Notes: generated by a model from the sequence alone, not told the origin. 39,515 nt of DNA from Polaromonas sp. (GCA_030683705.1 JAUXPP010000125.1:1-39515), one strand, 5' to 3'. Shown: positions 1-10,116, numbered from the stretch's first letter. A program made the numbers and translations.

Positions 1-1
1 G

Positions 2-1303
2 GTCGCCATCGTCGGCTCCGGCATCTCCGGCCTCGCCGTGGCCCACGCCCTCCAGGGCCAGGCCGACATCACGCTGTTCGAAGCCGGCAGTTATTTTGGT
101 GGCCATACCCATACCGTCGATGTCACCCTCCCCACCGCGCGCGGGCCGGTCACCCACGGCGTGGACACCGGCTTCCTGGTGTTCAATGAGCGCACCTATC
201 CGAACCTGATCCGCCTGTTTCAGGAGCTGGACGTGGCGACCGCCAAGTCCGACATGTCGTTTTCGGTCAAGGTGCCGGGTGTGTCGCAGGGGCGCGACCT
301 CGAATGGAGCGGCTCCAGCCTCAACACGGTGTTCGCGCAGCGCCGCAACTTGCTGGACTGGAAATTCCTGCGCATGTTGCGCGACATCGTGCGTTTCAAC
401 CGCCAGGCCAACGCGCTGGCCGAAAGCCATGCCGAGGCCGCGATGCTGCAGCCGCTGGGCGACTTCCTGAAACAGGGCCAGTACTCGGACGAATTTCGCG
501 ACTGGTATTTCCTGCCCATGCTGGGTTGCATCTGGTCCTGCCCGACCGACCAGATGCTGCAGTTTCCGGTGGCCACCATGATCCGCTTCTGCCACAACCA
601 CGGCCTGATCCAGGTGGCGAACCGGCCGCAGTGGTGGACAGTCACCGGCGGCGCCCGCAACTATGTCGACAAAATCATCGCCGGCATCAGCGACAAACGC
701 CTGAACACCCCGGTGCAGCGCATCACGCGCGATGCCGGCCTGCTGCGCGGTGGCGTGACCCTGGTCGCCAAGGGCCAGACCGAAACCTTCGACAAGGTGG
801 TGCTGGCGGCGCATTCGGACCAGTCGCTGGCCCTGCTGGCCGATGCTGCGCCGGATGAACGCGCGGTGCTGGGTGCCATCAGTTACCAGCCGAACCGCGC
901 GGTGCTGCACACCGACACCTCGGTGCTGCCGGCCAACAAACTGGCCTGGGCGGCGTGGAATTACGAACGTGCATCCGACAGCCGGCGCGAATCCACGCAG
1001 GTCTGCCTGCACTACCTGCTCAACATGCTGCAGCCCCTGCCGTTTGAGCAATCGGTGATCGTCTCCCTGAATCCGGTGCAACCGATCAGGCCTGAGCAGG
1101 TGCTGGGCGAATTCGACTACGCCCACCCGGTGTTCGACGCGGCGGCGATCCGCGCGCAACAGGCCCTGCCCGCGTTGCAGGGCCGGCAACACAGCTACTT
1201 TTGCGGCGCTTGGACCGGCTACGGTTTTCATGAGGACGGCCTGAAGTCCGGCATGGAAGCGGCCCGCCTGGTGCTGGGCGACTGCACGGGGATCGCCGCA
1301 TGA
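2..1303 (+). CDS. FAD-dependent amine-oxidase-like oxidoreductase (5' partial)
   Basis: The reading frame is open from the first bases. The first residues give a Rossmann FAD-binding motif (VAIVGSGISGLA), so the true start lies just upstream of the window and the GTG at 38 is internal. The protein resembles the COG2907-type NAD/FAD-binding amine-oxidase/desaturase-like flavoproteins that sit beside DUF1365 and Cfa genes. The C-terminus has a typical FAD-contact segment (FCGAWTGYGFHEDG) followed by the last helix. Its stop overlaps the next start (ATGA at 1300-1303), which implies translational coupling. By family context it probably oxidises or desaturates a membrane-bound fatty acyl chain, but the substrate is not shown by the sequence. 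Confidence 0.88.
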   Translation, partial: VAIVGSGISGLAVAHALQGQADITLFEAGSYFGGHTHTVDVTLPTARGPVTHGVDTGFLVFNERTYPNLIRLFQELDVATAKSDMSFSVKVPGVSQGRDLEWSGSSLNTVFAQRRNLLDWKFLRMLRDIVRFNRQANALAESHAEAAMLQPLGDFLKQGQYSDEFRDWYFLPMLGCIWSCPTDQMLQFPVATMIRFCHNHGLIQVANRPQWWTVTGGARNYVDKIIAGISDKRLNTPVQRITRDAGLLRGGVTLVAKGQTETFDKVVLAAHSDQSLALLADAAPDERAVLGAISYQPNRAVLHTDTSVLPANKLAWAAWNYERASDSRRESTQVCLHYLLNMLQPLPFEQSVIVSLNPVQPIRPEQVLGEFDYAHPVFDAAAIRAQQALPALQGRQHSYFCGAWTGYGFHEDGLKSGMEAARLVLGDCTGIAA

Positions 1304-2151
1304 TTACGCCCGCAACCACCGCCTGGACGCCCTCTGCACCCGCCGGGGCCGCGGAACCGGTGGTGCGGGGCGGCGCTCTACCTACCGTGAAAAGCGTGGA
1401 CGCACCACTGCTGGGTTTCGGCCAGGTGCGCCACACCCGGCTGAAGCCGGCGCGCAACGCCTTTGCCTACCCCACATATTTCCTGATGCTGCCGCTGCGC
1501 AGCATGCAGGCCAGGGGCAGCGGCGCCCTGGTGCGCAACCGCCGGGCTGCCCTGAGTTTTTTCGACAGCGATCACGGCGACGGCCGCGCCGACTGCGTGA
1601 GCTGGCTCGATGAATTGCTGCTCAGCGAAGGCATCGCCGATGCCACCGGCGAACTCTGGTTGCACACCTACCCGCGCATTTTCGGCCACACCTTCAAGCC
1701 GGTGAGCTTCTGGTACTGCCACCGCCCCGATGGCAGCCTGCGCGCCATTGTTGTCGAGGTCAACAACACCTTCGGCGAGCGGCATTGCTACCTGCTGGAC
1801 CACCCGCACTATGGCCAGGAACTCAGCGCGGACAAGGTGTTTCATGTCTCGCCCTTCTGCACGGTCGAAGGCCGTTACCGCTTCCGCTTCATGCGCATCC
1901 AGAACGATGGCCTGCAGAAAACCGTGGCCCGCATCGACTACGACGATGCCGGCGGCCCGCTGCTGGAAACCAGTGTGGGCGGCACCCTGGCGGCGCTGAC
2001 ACCCGCCAGCCTGCGCCGCGCCCTGTGGCGCTACCCGGCCATGACCTTCGGTGTCGTGGCACGCATCCACTGGCAGGCCTTCCGGCTGTGGTGCAAACGT
2101 ATTCCTTTTGTCCGCAAACCCGCGCCCCCCAAAAGCTTTGTCACCCGATGA
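1300..2151 (+). CDS. DUF1365 family protein
   Basis: This 283-residue protein carries the hallmark DUF1365 segments: FGQVRHTRLKPARNAFAYP (about residues 40-58), FKPVSFWYC (132-140) and EVNNTFGERHCYLL (153-166). The family has no firmly assigned reaction, but its genes are almost always found between an FAD oxidoreductase gene and a cfa-like gene, as here, suggesting a part in fatty-acyl modification. The first 35 residues are low-complexity and lie outside the usual domain, so a later start such as the GTG at 1396 is possible. The ATG at 1300 is preferred because it overlaps the upstream stop. The stop again overlaps the next ATG (2148-2151). Confidence 0.85.
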   Translation: MITPATTAWTPSAPAGAAEPVVRGGALPTVKSVDAPLLGFGQVRHTRLKPARNAFAYPTYFLMLPLRSMQARGSGALVRNRRAALSFFDSDHGDGRADCVSWLDELLLSEGIADATGELWLHTYPRIFGHTFKPVSFWYCHRPDGSLRAIVVEVNNTFGERHCYLLDHPHYGQELSADKVFHVSPFCTVEGRYRFRFMRIQNDGLQKTVARIDYDDAGGPLLETSVGGTLAALTPASLRRALWRYPAMTFGVVARIHWQAFRLWCKRIPFVRKPAPPKSFVTR

Positions 2152-3410
2152 ATACTGCCAGCAACCCCCCTTCATCCAGCGCCTCGCGGCTGTCCCCGGC
2201 CTTGTCGTCGCTGACACTGCCCGGCGGCACACCCGCCGCGGCGCGCACCGTGCTGCAACTGCTCACGCGCCTGAAACACGGCACGCTGCATGTGCAGTTG
2301 CCTGACGGCTCGGTGCGGCACTTCGGCTCGGGCGAGGCGCCGGTGGCCAGCCTGCGCCTGCACAACTGGAAAGTGTGCAGCGCCGCCCTGAAATCGGGCG
2401 ACATCGGATTCGCCGAAAGTTTCATCGCCGGCGACTGGACCACGCACAACCTCAGCGATCTGCTGGGCGTGCTGATCCGCAACCGCCAGGAAGTCGAGGA
2501 TGTGGTCTACGGCACCTGGCTGGGACGTTTCGCCTACCGCATCAAACACCTGCTGAACCGCAACACCAAAACCAACAGCCAGAAAAACATCCACGCGCAT
2601 TACGACCTGGGCAATGCGTTTTACGCCCTGTGGCTGGACGGCACGATGAATTATTCGTCGGCAATTTTCGCCACGCCCGAGACCTCGATGAAAGACGCGC
2701 AGGATGCCAAGGTGCGCCGTGCATTGCGCCTGGCCGGCGTCAAGGCCGGCGGCCGCGTGCTCGAGATCGGCTGCGGCTGGGGCGCGCTGGCCGAGATGGC
2801 CGCGACCGAATTTGATGCCTCCATCGTCGGCGTCACGCTGAGCACGGAACAACTCGCCTGGGCCCAGGCGCGGCTGGAGCGCGTTGGCGTAGCGCACAAG
2901 ACTGACTTGCGCCTGCAGGACTACCGCGACATCGGCAAGAACGGCAGTGAGACCTTCGACGCCATCTGTTCCATCGAAATGGTCGAGGCGGTGGGCCGCG
3001 AATACTGGCCCGAGTACTTCCAGACGGTCGCGCGCCTGCTCAAGCCCGGGGGCCGCGCCTGCATCCAGAGCATCGTCATCGCTGACGGCCTGTTCGAGCG
3101 CTACATCAGCTCCACCGACTTCATCCAGCAATACATCTTCCCGGGCGGTTGCCTGCCCTGCCCGAAAGAGTTCCGGGCCCAGGCGCAAGCCGCCGGCCTG
3201 GAAGTGATCGACGAGTTTTCATTCGGCCAGGACTACGCCCGCACGCTCCAGTTGTGGCGCGAAGATTTCATGGCACAAGAGTCACGGGTGCTCCAGCTCG
3301 GGTTTGACAAAAGGTTTATCCGCATATGGGAGTTCTATCTGGCCTACTGCGAAGCGGCTTTCACCCAGGCCAATACCGACGTCGTGCAGTACACGCTGCG
3401 CAAGGCCTGA
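2148..3410 (+). CDS. cfa: cyclopropane-fatty-acyl-phospholipid synthase family SAM methyltransferase
   Basis: The 420-residue protein has the Cfa architecture. An N-terminal lipid-binding part (to about 140) is followed by the conserved HYDLGNAFYALWLDGTMNYS segment (151-170) and a SAM-binding motif, VLEIGCGWG (204-212). Cfa enzymes methylenate or methylate the double bond of acyl chains in membrane phospholipids using SAM. The frame stays open far upstream, but the ATG at 2148, four bases into the end of the DUF1365 gene, gives the expected length. Next to an FAD oxidoreductase and DUF1365, this copy is more likely a specialised methyltransferase (UfaM-like, making a methylated or furan fatty acid precursor) than the housekeeping Cfa. 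That specialisation is inference. Confidence 0.9.
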   Translation: MNTASNPPSSSASRLSPALSSLTLPGGTPAAARTVLQLLTRLKHGTLHVQLPDGSVRHFGSGEAPVASLRLHNWKVCSAALKSGDIGFAESFIAGDWTTHNLSDLLGVLIRNRQEVEDVVYGTWLGRFAYRIKHLLNRNTKTNSQKNIHAHYDLGNAFYALWLDGTMNYSSAIFATPETSMKDAQDAKVRRALRLAGVKAGGRVLEIGCGWGALAEMAATEFDASIVGVTLSTEQLAWAQARLERVGVAHKTDLRLQDYRDIGKNGSETFDAICSIEMVEAVGREYWPEYFQTVARLLKPGGRACIQSIVIADGLFERYISSTDFIQQYIFPGGCLPCPKEFRAQAQAAGLEVIDEFSFGQDYARTLQLWREDFMAQESRVLQLGFDKRFIRIWEFYLAYCEAAFTQANTDVVQYTLRKA

Positions 3411-3949
3411 TCACCGCGCTGCTGGTCCTGCTGTCTGCGGGTGGCGCTGCCTTTGCGCAGCCTGCGGCCGGGGACACGCGCGCGGAACTGCAGCAGGTCC
3501 TGCCGCAGGCGCAGCTGGTCGGCAAGGGGCGGTTGACCTTCTGGGGTTTCCAGGTCTACGACGCGCGGCTGTGGGCCAACCCCGGCTTCGGGGCGGGCAG
3601 CTTCACGGCCGAGCCGCTGGCGCTGGAGCTGGCCTACCTGCGCGACTTCGACAGCCGGGCGGTGGCCGAGCGCTCGATCAGCGAGATGCGCCGGGCGGCT
3701 CCGGTCAGCGAGCTGACGGCTGAAAAATGGATGAACGCCATGGCGCGGGTGTTGCCCGATGTCAAAAAGGGCGACCGCGTGATGGGCGTCCACCGCCCCG
3801 GCGTCGGCGCGTCGTTCTGGATGAACGGCAAACCGCTGGGAGACATCCGGGACGCTGAATTCGCGCGGCTGTTCTTCGGTATCTGGCTGGCGCCCACCAC
3901 GTCGGAACCCGGCCTGCGCACCGCGCTGCTGGCCGGGGCAGCCCCTTGA
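3326..3949 (+). CDS. chalcone isomerase-like exported protein
   Basis: The 207-residue product resembles the chalcone-isomerase-like domain proteins found in proteobacterial lipid clusters (segments LTFWGFQVYDARLW and LELAYLRDF). These bacterial members have no proven isomerase activity. A hydrophobic stretch ending in GGAAFAQ (about residues 28-45) looks like a signal peptide, so the mature protein should be periplasmic. The start is uncertain. The only ATG in frame (3326) overlaps cfa by 85 bases and puts a 27-residue arginine-containing region before the signal core. No GTG or TTG codon lies in frame between it and the hydrophobic core, although a CTG at 3407 would give a conventional signal peptide. 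The stop overlaps the next start (TTGA). Confidence 0.75.
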   Translation: MGVLSGLLRSGFHPGQYRRRAVHAAQGLITALLVLLSAGGAAFAQPAAGDTRAELQQVLPQAQLVGKGRLTFWGFQVYDARLWANPGFGAGSFTAEPLALELAYLRDFDSRAVAERSISEMRRAAPVSELTAEKWMNAMARVLPDVKKGDRVMGVHRPGVGASFWMNGKPLGDIRDAEFARLFFGIWLAPTTSEPGLRTALLAGAAP

Positions 3950-5226
3950 AACCTGGCATCCGCCATCCTTTCGGCTCGCGCAATGGCCTGGCCTACGGCC
4001 TGCTGGGCCTGCCGCTGGCTTTTGTGGCGCTGCCGCTGTACGTGATACTGCCCAACCACTACGCGCGCGAGTTCGGTGTGCCGCTGGCCACCCTGGGCGC
4101 GGTGTTGCTGGGCGCGCGCCTGTTCGACGCGCTGATCGATCCCTTGCTGGGCCGCATGAGCGACCGGCTGTTTGCACGTTCACCCGCAGCGGTGCTGGGC
4201 ATGGGCGCCATCGCTGCGCTGCTGCTGGCGACCGGTTTTGCGCTGCTGTTTTTTCCGCCGGTGGACACGCCGGCGGCACTGGTGGCCTGGGCCAGCGTGA
4301 TGCTGATGCTGACCTACGCCGGCTACAGCGCGCTCAGCGTGGCGCACCAGTCCTGGGGCGCGATGCTGGGCGGCGACGAACGCGAACGCAGCCGCATCGT
4401 GGCCTGGCGCGAAGGCCTGGGCCTCATCGGCGTGGTACTCGCCTCGGTGTCGCCGGTGGCTTTCGGCCTGCCCGCCACCACGGCGCTGTTTTTTGCCGTG
4501 CTGGCCCTGGGCTGGCTGGCCTGGACGCGGGCCGACCGGCCACTGCCGCAACCGGCGCTGTATGGCGGCAAGGGCCCGTCGATCTGGCTGCCGTTCAAAC
4601 ATGCGGGCTTTCGCCGCCTGCTCACGGTATTCATGCTCAACGGCATCGCCAGCGCCGTGCCGGCCACACTGGTGCTGTTTTTCATCCAGGACCGGCTGCA
4701 GGCGCCGCAAAGCATGGAACCGCTGTTCCTGGGCAGTTACTTCCTCAGCGCCGCGCTGTCGATTCCGCTGTGGCTGGCGGTGGTCAAACGGGTCGGCCTG
4801 GCGCCAGCCTGGCTGCTGGGCATGGGGCTGGCGATTGCCACCTTCGGCTGGGCCACCCAGGTCGGGGCGGGCGAGACCACGGCGTTTGTGATCGTCTGCG
4901 CGCTGTCGGGCATCGCGCTGGGCACCGACCTGGCACTGCCGGGCGCGCTGCTGGCCGGTGTGATCCAGGCCAACGGCCAGTCGGGCCGGGCCGAGGGCGC
5001 TTACTTCGGCTGGTGGAATTTTGCGATCAAGCTGAACCTGGCGCTGGCCGCCGGGCTGGCGCTGCCGCTGCTGGGCCTGTTCGGCTACGCGCCAGGCGCG
5101 CGTGATGGCCAGGCGCTGGACGCGCTGCTGGTGGCGTATTGCGTGTTGCCCTGCCTGCTCAAGCTGGCGGCAGCTAGCTGCCTGTATTTCCTGGTCATCA
5201 AACATCCTCAAGAGGTCTTGCCATGA
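3946..5226 (+). CDS. MFS transporter
   Basis: This 426-residue integral membrane protein has about twelve hydrophobic segments and the MFS layout. After TM2 a DPLLGRMSDR loop (about residues 65-75) matches the conserved cytoplasmic D-x-x-x-G-R-x-[SD]-D-R pattern. It resembles the MFS genes carried inside Cfa/DUF1365/DUF3833 clusters. The substrate is unknown; a lipid or fatty-acid derivative would fit the neighbours. Translation appears to begin at a TTG (3946) whose last two bases belong to the TGA stop of the previous gene. The stop overlaps the next ATG by four bases, so the gene is embedded in a translationally coupled operon. Confidence 0.83.
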   Translation: MKPGIRHPFGSRNGLAYGLLGLPLAFVALPLYVILPNHYAREFGVPLATLGAVLLGARLFDALIDPLLGRMSDRLFARSPAAVLGMGAIAALLLATGFALLFFPPVDTPAALVAWASVMLMLTYAGYSALSVAHQSWGAMLGGDERERSRIVAWREGLGLIGVVLASVSPVAFGLPATTALFFAVLALGWLAWTRADRPLPQPALYGGKGPSIWLPFKHAGFRRLLTVFMLNGIASAVPATLVLFFIQDRLQAPQSMEPLFLGSYFLSAALSIPLWLAVVKRVGLAPAWLLGMGLAIATFGWATQVGAGETTAFVIVCALSGIALGTDLALPGALLAGVIQANGQSGRAEGAYFGWWNFAIKLNLALAAGLALPLLGLFGYAPGARDGQALDALLVAYCVLPCLLKLAAASCLYFLVIKHPQEVLP

Positions 5227-5774
5227 ACCGTTTTTTCTTCCGGAGCGCTGCGGCGCTGGCCCTGTGTTTATCCGTGCTGGCCGGTTGCGCCGGCCCGCAG
5301 ATCAGCGACTACGCGGCTGAAAAGCCGGTGCTGGACATGCGCCAGTATTTCAACGGCACGCTGGACGCCTATGGCGTCTTCACCGACCGCTCCGGCAAGG
5401 TAGTCAAGCGTTTCACCGTGGTCATGACCTGCAGCTGGCAAGGCCCGCCCGGCGCCGAGACCGGGGTGCTCGACGAAGCCTTCACTTATTCGGACGGCAG
5501 CACCGACCGCCGTATCTGGACGCTCAAGCGCACGCCGGACGGCAAATACACCGGCACCGCCGCCGATGTGGCCGGGCAGGCCCTGGGCGAGGAACAGGGC
5601 AACACCTTCCGCTGGGGCTACACCCTCAAGCTGCCGGTCGATGGCCGCGTGATCGAGGTGCAGTTCGATGACTGGATGTATTTGATGAACGAGAAAGTCA
5701 TGCTCAACAAGGCGGTGATGAGCAAGTTCGGCTTCCGGCTGGGCGAGGTCACGCTGTCGTTTGTCAAACGCTGA
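5223..5774 (+). CDS. DUF3833 family lipoprotein
   Basis: The 183-residue protein starts with a lipoprotein signal peptide and lipobox LAGC (Cys22), so it should be lipid-anchored in the periplasm. The rest matches the DUF3833 pattern (MRQYFNGTLDAYGVFTDRSG, then a conserved FDDWMYLMNEKVMLNKAVMSKFG-like C-terminal part, in which the segment at about residues 144-166 is the most characteristic). DUF3833 has no established biochemical function and recurs with cfa, DUF1365 and FAD-oxidoreductase genes. The start overlaps the stop of the MFS gene (ATGA at 5223-5226). Confidence 0.85.
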   Translation: MNRFFFRSAAALALCLSVLAGCAGPQISDYAAEKPVLDMRQYFNGTLDAYGVFTDRSGKVVKRFTVVMTCSWQGPPGAETGVLDEAFTYSDGSTDRRIWTLKRTPDGKYTGTAADVAGQALGEEQGNTFRWGYTLKLPVDGRVIEVQFDDWMYLMNEKVMLNKAVMSKFGFRLGEVTLSFVKR

Positions 5775-5823
5775 GCCTTTGCCCGCCCCCTTCAAGAAGA
5801 AAAGCCCTCCAGCCCCCGTCCAG

Positions 5824-5855
5824 CAAGCGCCACCAGCTATTATTTTTATAACAGG
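5824..5855 (-). repeat. dispersed ATAGCTG-N3-GCGCTTG repeat, copy A
   Basis: Read on the minus strand this stretch contains ATAGCTGGTGGCGCTTG preceded by an AT-rich TATAAAAATA segment. It matches three other copies in the window (near 7090, 9625 and 13645). It fills most of the 87-base gap between the DUF3833 gene and the SDR gene. Confidence 0.6.
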
Positions 5856-5861
5856 CACCCC

Positions 5862-6632
5862 ATGTCCCAGAACCCGCAACTGAACGACTGGCACGGCAAG
5901 ACCGTGTGGCTGGTCGGCGCCTCCAGCGGCATCGGCGAGGCCACCGCGCACGCGCTGCATGAACGCGGAGCACGCGTCGTCGTGTCGGCCCGCAACAGCG
6001 CCGCGCTCGAGGCGTTTGCGCGCAGCCACGCCGGCGCTGTCGCGCTGCCACTCGATGTCACCGACCCGGCGGCGGTCCGGGCTGCGGCGCAGGCCGTGCT
6101 GGCCGGCGGGCCGCTGGACCTGGTGATGTATTGCGCCGGGTATTACAAGGCCATGCGCGCCACCGGCTTCGACCTGGCCGACATGCTCAGGCACCAGCAG
6201 GTCAACTACGTCGGCGCGCTTTACCTGCTGGACGCGGTGCTGCCGGCGCTGCTGCAGCGCCGCAGCGGCCACATCAGCCTGACCGGCAGCGTCGCCGGCT
6301 ACCGTGGCCTGCCCAACAGCCTGGCCTACGGGCCGACCAAGGCGGCGCTGATCAACCTGGCCGAAACCCTGTACCTGGACCTGCAGGGCAGCGGGATCGG
6401 CGTGAGCATCGTCAACCCGGGTTTTGTCGAGACGCCGCTGACGGCACAAAACAGCTTCGACATGCCGGCCCTGCTCACGCCGGCGCAGGCGGCCAGCGAA
6501 ATCCTCGCGGGCTGGGCGCGCGGCGAGTTCGAGATCCACTTTCCCAAACGTTTCACCCGCTGGATGAAAACACTGCGTTTGCTGCCGCACGCGCTGTACT
6601 TCCCGGCGATCCGCAAGTTCACCGGCCTCTGA
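5862..6632 (+). CDS. short-chain dehydrogenase/reductase (SDR)
   Basis: A classical SDR of 256 residues. The NAD(P)-binding glycine motif GASSGIG is at residues 19-25, the CAG variant of the NAG motif is near 91-93, and the catalytic triad is Ser143, Tyr156 and Lys160 (YGPTK). It reduces or oxidises a carbonyl/alcohol with NAD(P); the substrate cannot be read from sequence. SDR genes of this type accompany the FAD-oxidoreductase/DUF1365/Cfa set in other proteobacteria. The gene is separated from the upstream operon by a repeat copy and followed after seven bases by the NTF2-like gene, so those two are probably co-translated. Confidence 0.9.
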   Translation: MSQNPQLNDWHGKTVWLVGASSGIGEATAHALHERGARVVVSARNSAALEAFARSHAGAVALPLDVTDPAAVRAAAQAVLAGGPLDLVMYCAGYYKAMRATGFDLADMLRHQQVNYVGALYLLDAVLPALLQRRSGHISLTGSVAGYRGLPNSLAYGPTKAALINLAETLYLDLQGSGIGVSIVNPGFVETPLTAQNSFDMPALLTPAQAASEILAGWARGEFEIHFPKRFTRWMKTLRLLPHALYFPAIRKFTGL

Positions 6633-6639
6633 GCCCGCC

Positions 6640-7068
6640 ATGACACCCGCCATCACCCGCTTCGTGCATTTTTTTGAAGGCCTGGAGCCCGCCAGCGTCG
6701 CGCGGCTGGGCGAGGTGTACGCCAGCAAGGTGTACTTCAAGGACCCCTTCAACGAGGTCCACACCTTGGCCCAGGTGCAGCAGATCTTCAGCCACATGTA
6801 CGTGGCACTGGACCGTCCGCGTTTTGTCGTGACCGGCCAGGTCAGTGAGGGCAGCGAGTGTTTCCTGACCTGGAACTTCGAGTTCTACTTCAGGAAGCAG
6901 CAGCCGGCCGTGCTGCAGACGGTGCGCGGCAGCTCCCACCTGAAATTTACCGAAGCCGGCCTGGTCGACTACCACCGCGACTACTGGGATGCGGCTGAAG
7001 AGCTGTATGAAAAACTGCCGCTGCTGGGCAGTTTGATGCGCTGGCTTCGCAAACGGGTGAACAGTTAG
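6640..7068 (+). CDS. nuclear transport factor 2-like (SnoaL-type) family protein
   Basis: The 142-residue protein has the size and pattern of a cone-shaped NTF2-like fold. There is an early helix with YASKVYFKDPFNEVHTL, then a strand-rich middle (FLTWNFEFYF), and a conserved late segment GLVDYHRDYWDAAEELY. Such proteins accompany the SDR and FAD-oxidoreductase genes of ECF-sigma/ChrR-linked lipid clusters. Its catalytic role is unknown. It begins seven bases after the SDR stop and closes the plus-strand operon; another repeat copy follows. Confidence 0.83.
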   Translation: MTPAITRFVHFFEGLEPASVARLGEVYASKVYFKDPFNEVHTLAQVQQIFSHMYVALDRPRFVVTGQVSEGSECFLTWNFEFYFRKQQPAVLQTVRGSSHLKFTEAGLVDYHRDYWDAAEELYEKLPLLGSLMRWLRKRVNS

Positions 7069-7085
7069 CCCGCGCCATTGCTCCT

Positions 7086-7115
7086 GTTTTTATAGCTGTT
7101 CACGCTTGTCCATAG
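7086..7115 (+). repeat. dispersed ATAGCTG-N3-GCGCTTG repeat, copy B
   Basis: Contains TTTTTATAGCTGTTCACGCTTGTCC, matching the core with one change (ACGCTTG). It lies in the 77-base space between the convergent NTF2-like and glutathione transferase genes. Confidence 0.55.
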
Positions 7116-7145
7116 CGGTCTGGCGCGCGATTTGACTTGAAAAAC

Positions 7146-7772
7146 TCAGGACGGCTGGGTGTCGATGAAGCTGGGGCGCTGCGCCAGCTTGTCGTACAAA
7201 CGCGTCAGGTTGGGATGGGGCGTGCGCCAGTCGATCTGCGCAAAACGGAAATCCAGGTAAGCGAGTGCGCAGCCGACGGCGATGTCCGACAGGCTCAAAT
7301 GAATGCCGCTGCAAAACGGCTTGTCACCCAGGCCGGTGCTCATGGCCTGTACGGTGTCGTTGATTTTTTTCATCTGGCGGTCAATCCAGGCCTGACTGCG
7401 CTGCTTGTCGCTGCGGCCGGCCCAGGTGGCTTCCAGCCGCGCCAGGATGGCCGCGTCCATCAGGCCATCGGCCAGCGCTTCCCAGGTCTTGACCTCGGCG
7501 CGTTCGCGCCCCTGCACCGGGATCAGCTTGCCGACCGGCGACAGGGTGTCGAGGTACTCGACGATCACGCGTGAGTCGAACACCGCTTCCTCCGAGCCGC
7601 TGGAGCCTTCCATCACCAGGCAGGGCACCTTGCCCAGCGGGTTGGACTCGGACATGCTGGTGCCGGCCGCCCAGACGTCTTCAATGACAAACTGGTAGTC
7701 GAGCTTTTTTTCGGCCATCACGATGCGCACCTTGCGCACATAGGGACTGCCGTTGGATCCGATGAGTTTCAT
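7146..7772 (-). CDS. glutathione S-transferase
   Basis: The 208-residue protein has the thioredoxin-like N-terminal domain of GSTs: SNGSPYVRKVRI at residues 6-17 (serine in the catalytic position), GKVPCLV with the cis-proline at Pro50, and the glutathione-binding DSRVIVEYLD (from Asp66). An all-alpha C-terminal domain follows. The frame is open for 29 further codons upstream, but the ATG at 7772 places the GSNGSP strand at the proper N-terminus. It is convergent with the lipid operon and divergent from purB. It most likely conjugates or reduces electrophiles in the cytoplasm. Confidence 0.9.
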   Translation of the reverse strand: MKLIGSNGSPYVRKVRIVMAEKKLDYQFVIEDVWAAGTSMSESNPLGKVPCLVMEGSSGSEEAVFDSRVIVEYLDTLSPVGKLIPVQGRERAEVKTWEALADGLMDAAILARLEATWAGRSDKQRSQAWIDRQMKKINDTVQAMSTGLGDKPFCSGIHLSLSDIAVGCALAYLDFRFAQIDWRTPHPNLTRLYDKLAQRPSFIDTQPS

Positions 7773-7774
7773 AG

Positions 7775-9603
<1,829 letters not shown>

Positions 9604-9620
9604 GGAGCCAGTCTACTCCT

Positions 9621-9650
9621 GAATTGATAGCTGCCTGCGCTTGCCAGATG
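9621..9650 (+). repeat. dispersed ATAGCTG-N3-GCGCTTG repeat, copy C
   Basis: Contains TTGATAGCTGCCTGCGCTTGCC, a perfect match to the core motif. It occupies the 69-base space between two minus-strand genes. Confidence 0.6.
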
Positions 9651-9672
9651 TGGCCCGAAGGCCAAAAAGGCT

Positions 9673-10116
9673 TCAACTTTTGACGGCTGGCGGCTCCGGC
9701 AGCTCATCCTTTTTTTCCAGCGCGCGGTCGGCGTAGCGGCCAAAACGCCAGGCCGTGTCCTCCTGGGTGATGCGGCGCCAGGTGCTGCGCTTGGCAGCCG
9801 GGCTCATCTCGGGCCAGTGCTGGACTTCCTCGAACGTGCGGCCGCAACCCTTGCACAGGTCGTCGCCCTGGCTGGTCGAGCAGATGGCGATGCAGGGGGT
9901 GTCGGCGGTGGTGTCGTACCAGGCGCGCCAGGCCGCCATGGCTTTGGGCGGAAAACCCGCCTCGTCCGCCTCGTCCTCGTGGTAGAAAACCATCAGCGCA
10001 TAGACCTCGGCCAGCGCGCGCAGCTCCGGCGCCAGGGTGACGCCGTCGGGCGACGGCTTTTTCTCGCGCCAGTAGTTGATGGCGGCTTCGATGTCGGTGA
10101 TGTGGATGCCAGGCAT
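9673..10116 (-). CDS. DUF3717/DUF1289 domain protein
   Basis: The N-terminal half (ITDIEAAINYWREKKPSPDG, ending around residue 65) resembles DUF3717. The C-terminal half is a DUF1289 cysteine module, CIAICSTSQGDDLCKGCGRT, with Cys75, Cys79, Cys88 and Cys91 likely binding zinc or an iron-sulphur cluster, followed by the usual E-x-x-x-W segment. Neither domain has a proven role. The ATG at 10116 gives 147 residues and starts at the first conserved block; the frame is open further upstream without recognisable homology. It is transcribed away from the riboswitch-TerC unit. Confidence 0.8.
   Translation of the reverse strand: MPGIHITDIEAAINYWREKKPSPDGVTLAPELRALAEVYALMVFYHEDEADEAGFPPKAMAAWRAWYDTTADTPCIAICSTSQGDDLCKGCGRTFEEVQHWPEMSPAAKRSTWRRITQEDTAWRFGRYADRALEKKDELPEPPAVKS

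Noticed and set aside
2172..3188. A 338-codon minus-strand open frame opposite cfa
   Set aside because: Shadow of the Cfa gene; the plus strand has the SAM motif and family signature.
5169..5182. Perfect 14-base palindrome GGCAGCTAGCTGCC
   Set aside because: Inside the MFS coding region, encoding ordinary Ala/Ser residues; a single short palindrome in GC-rich coding DNA is not evidence of a site.
5268..6797. A 509-codon minus-strand open frame opposite the DUF3833 and SDR genes
   Set aside because: It spans two well-supported genes and an intergenic repeat, and shows no family motif.
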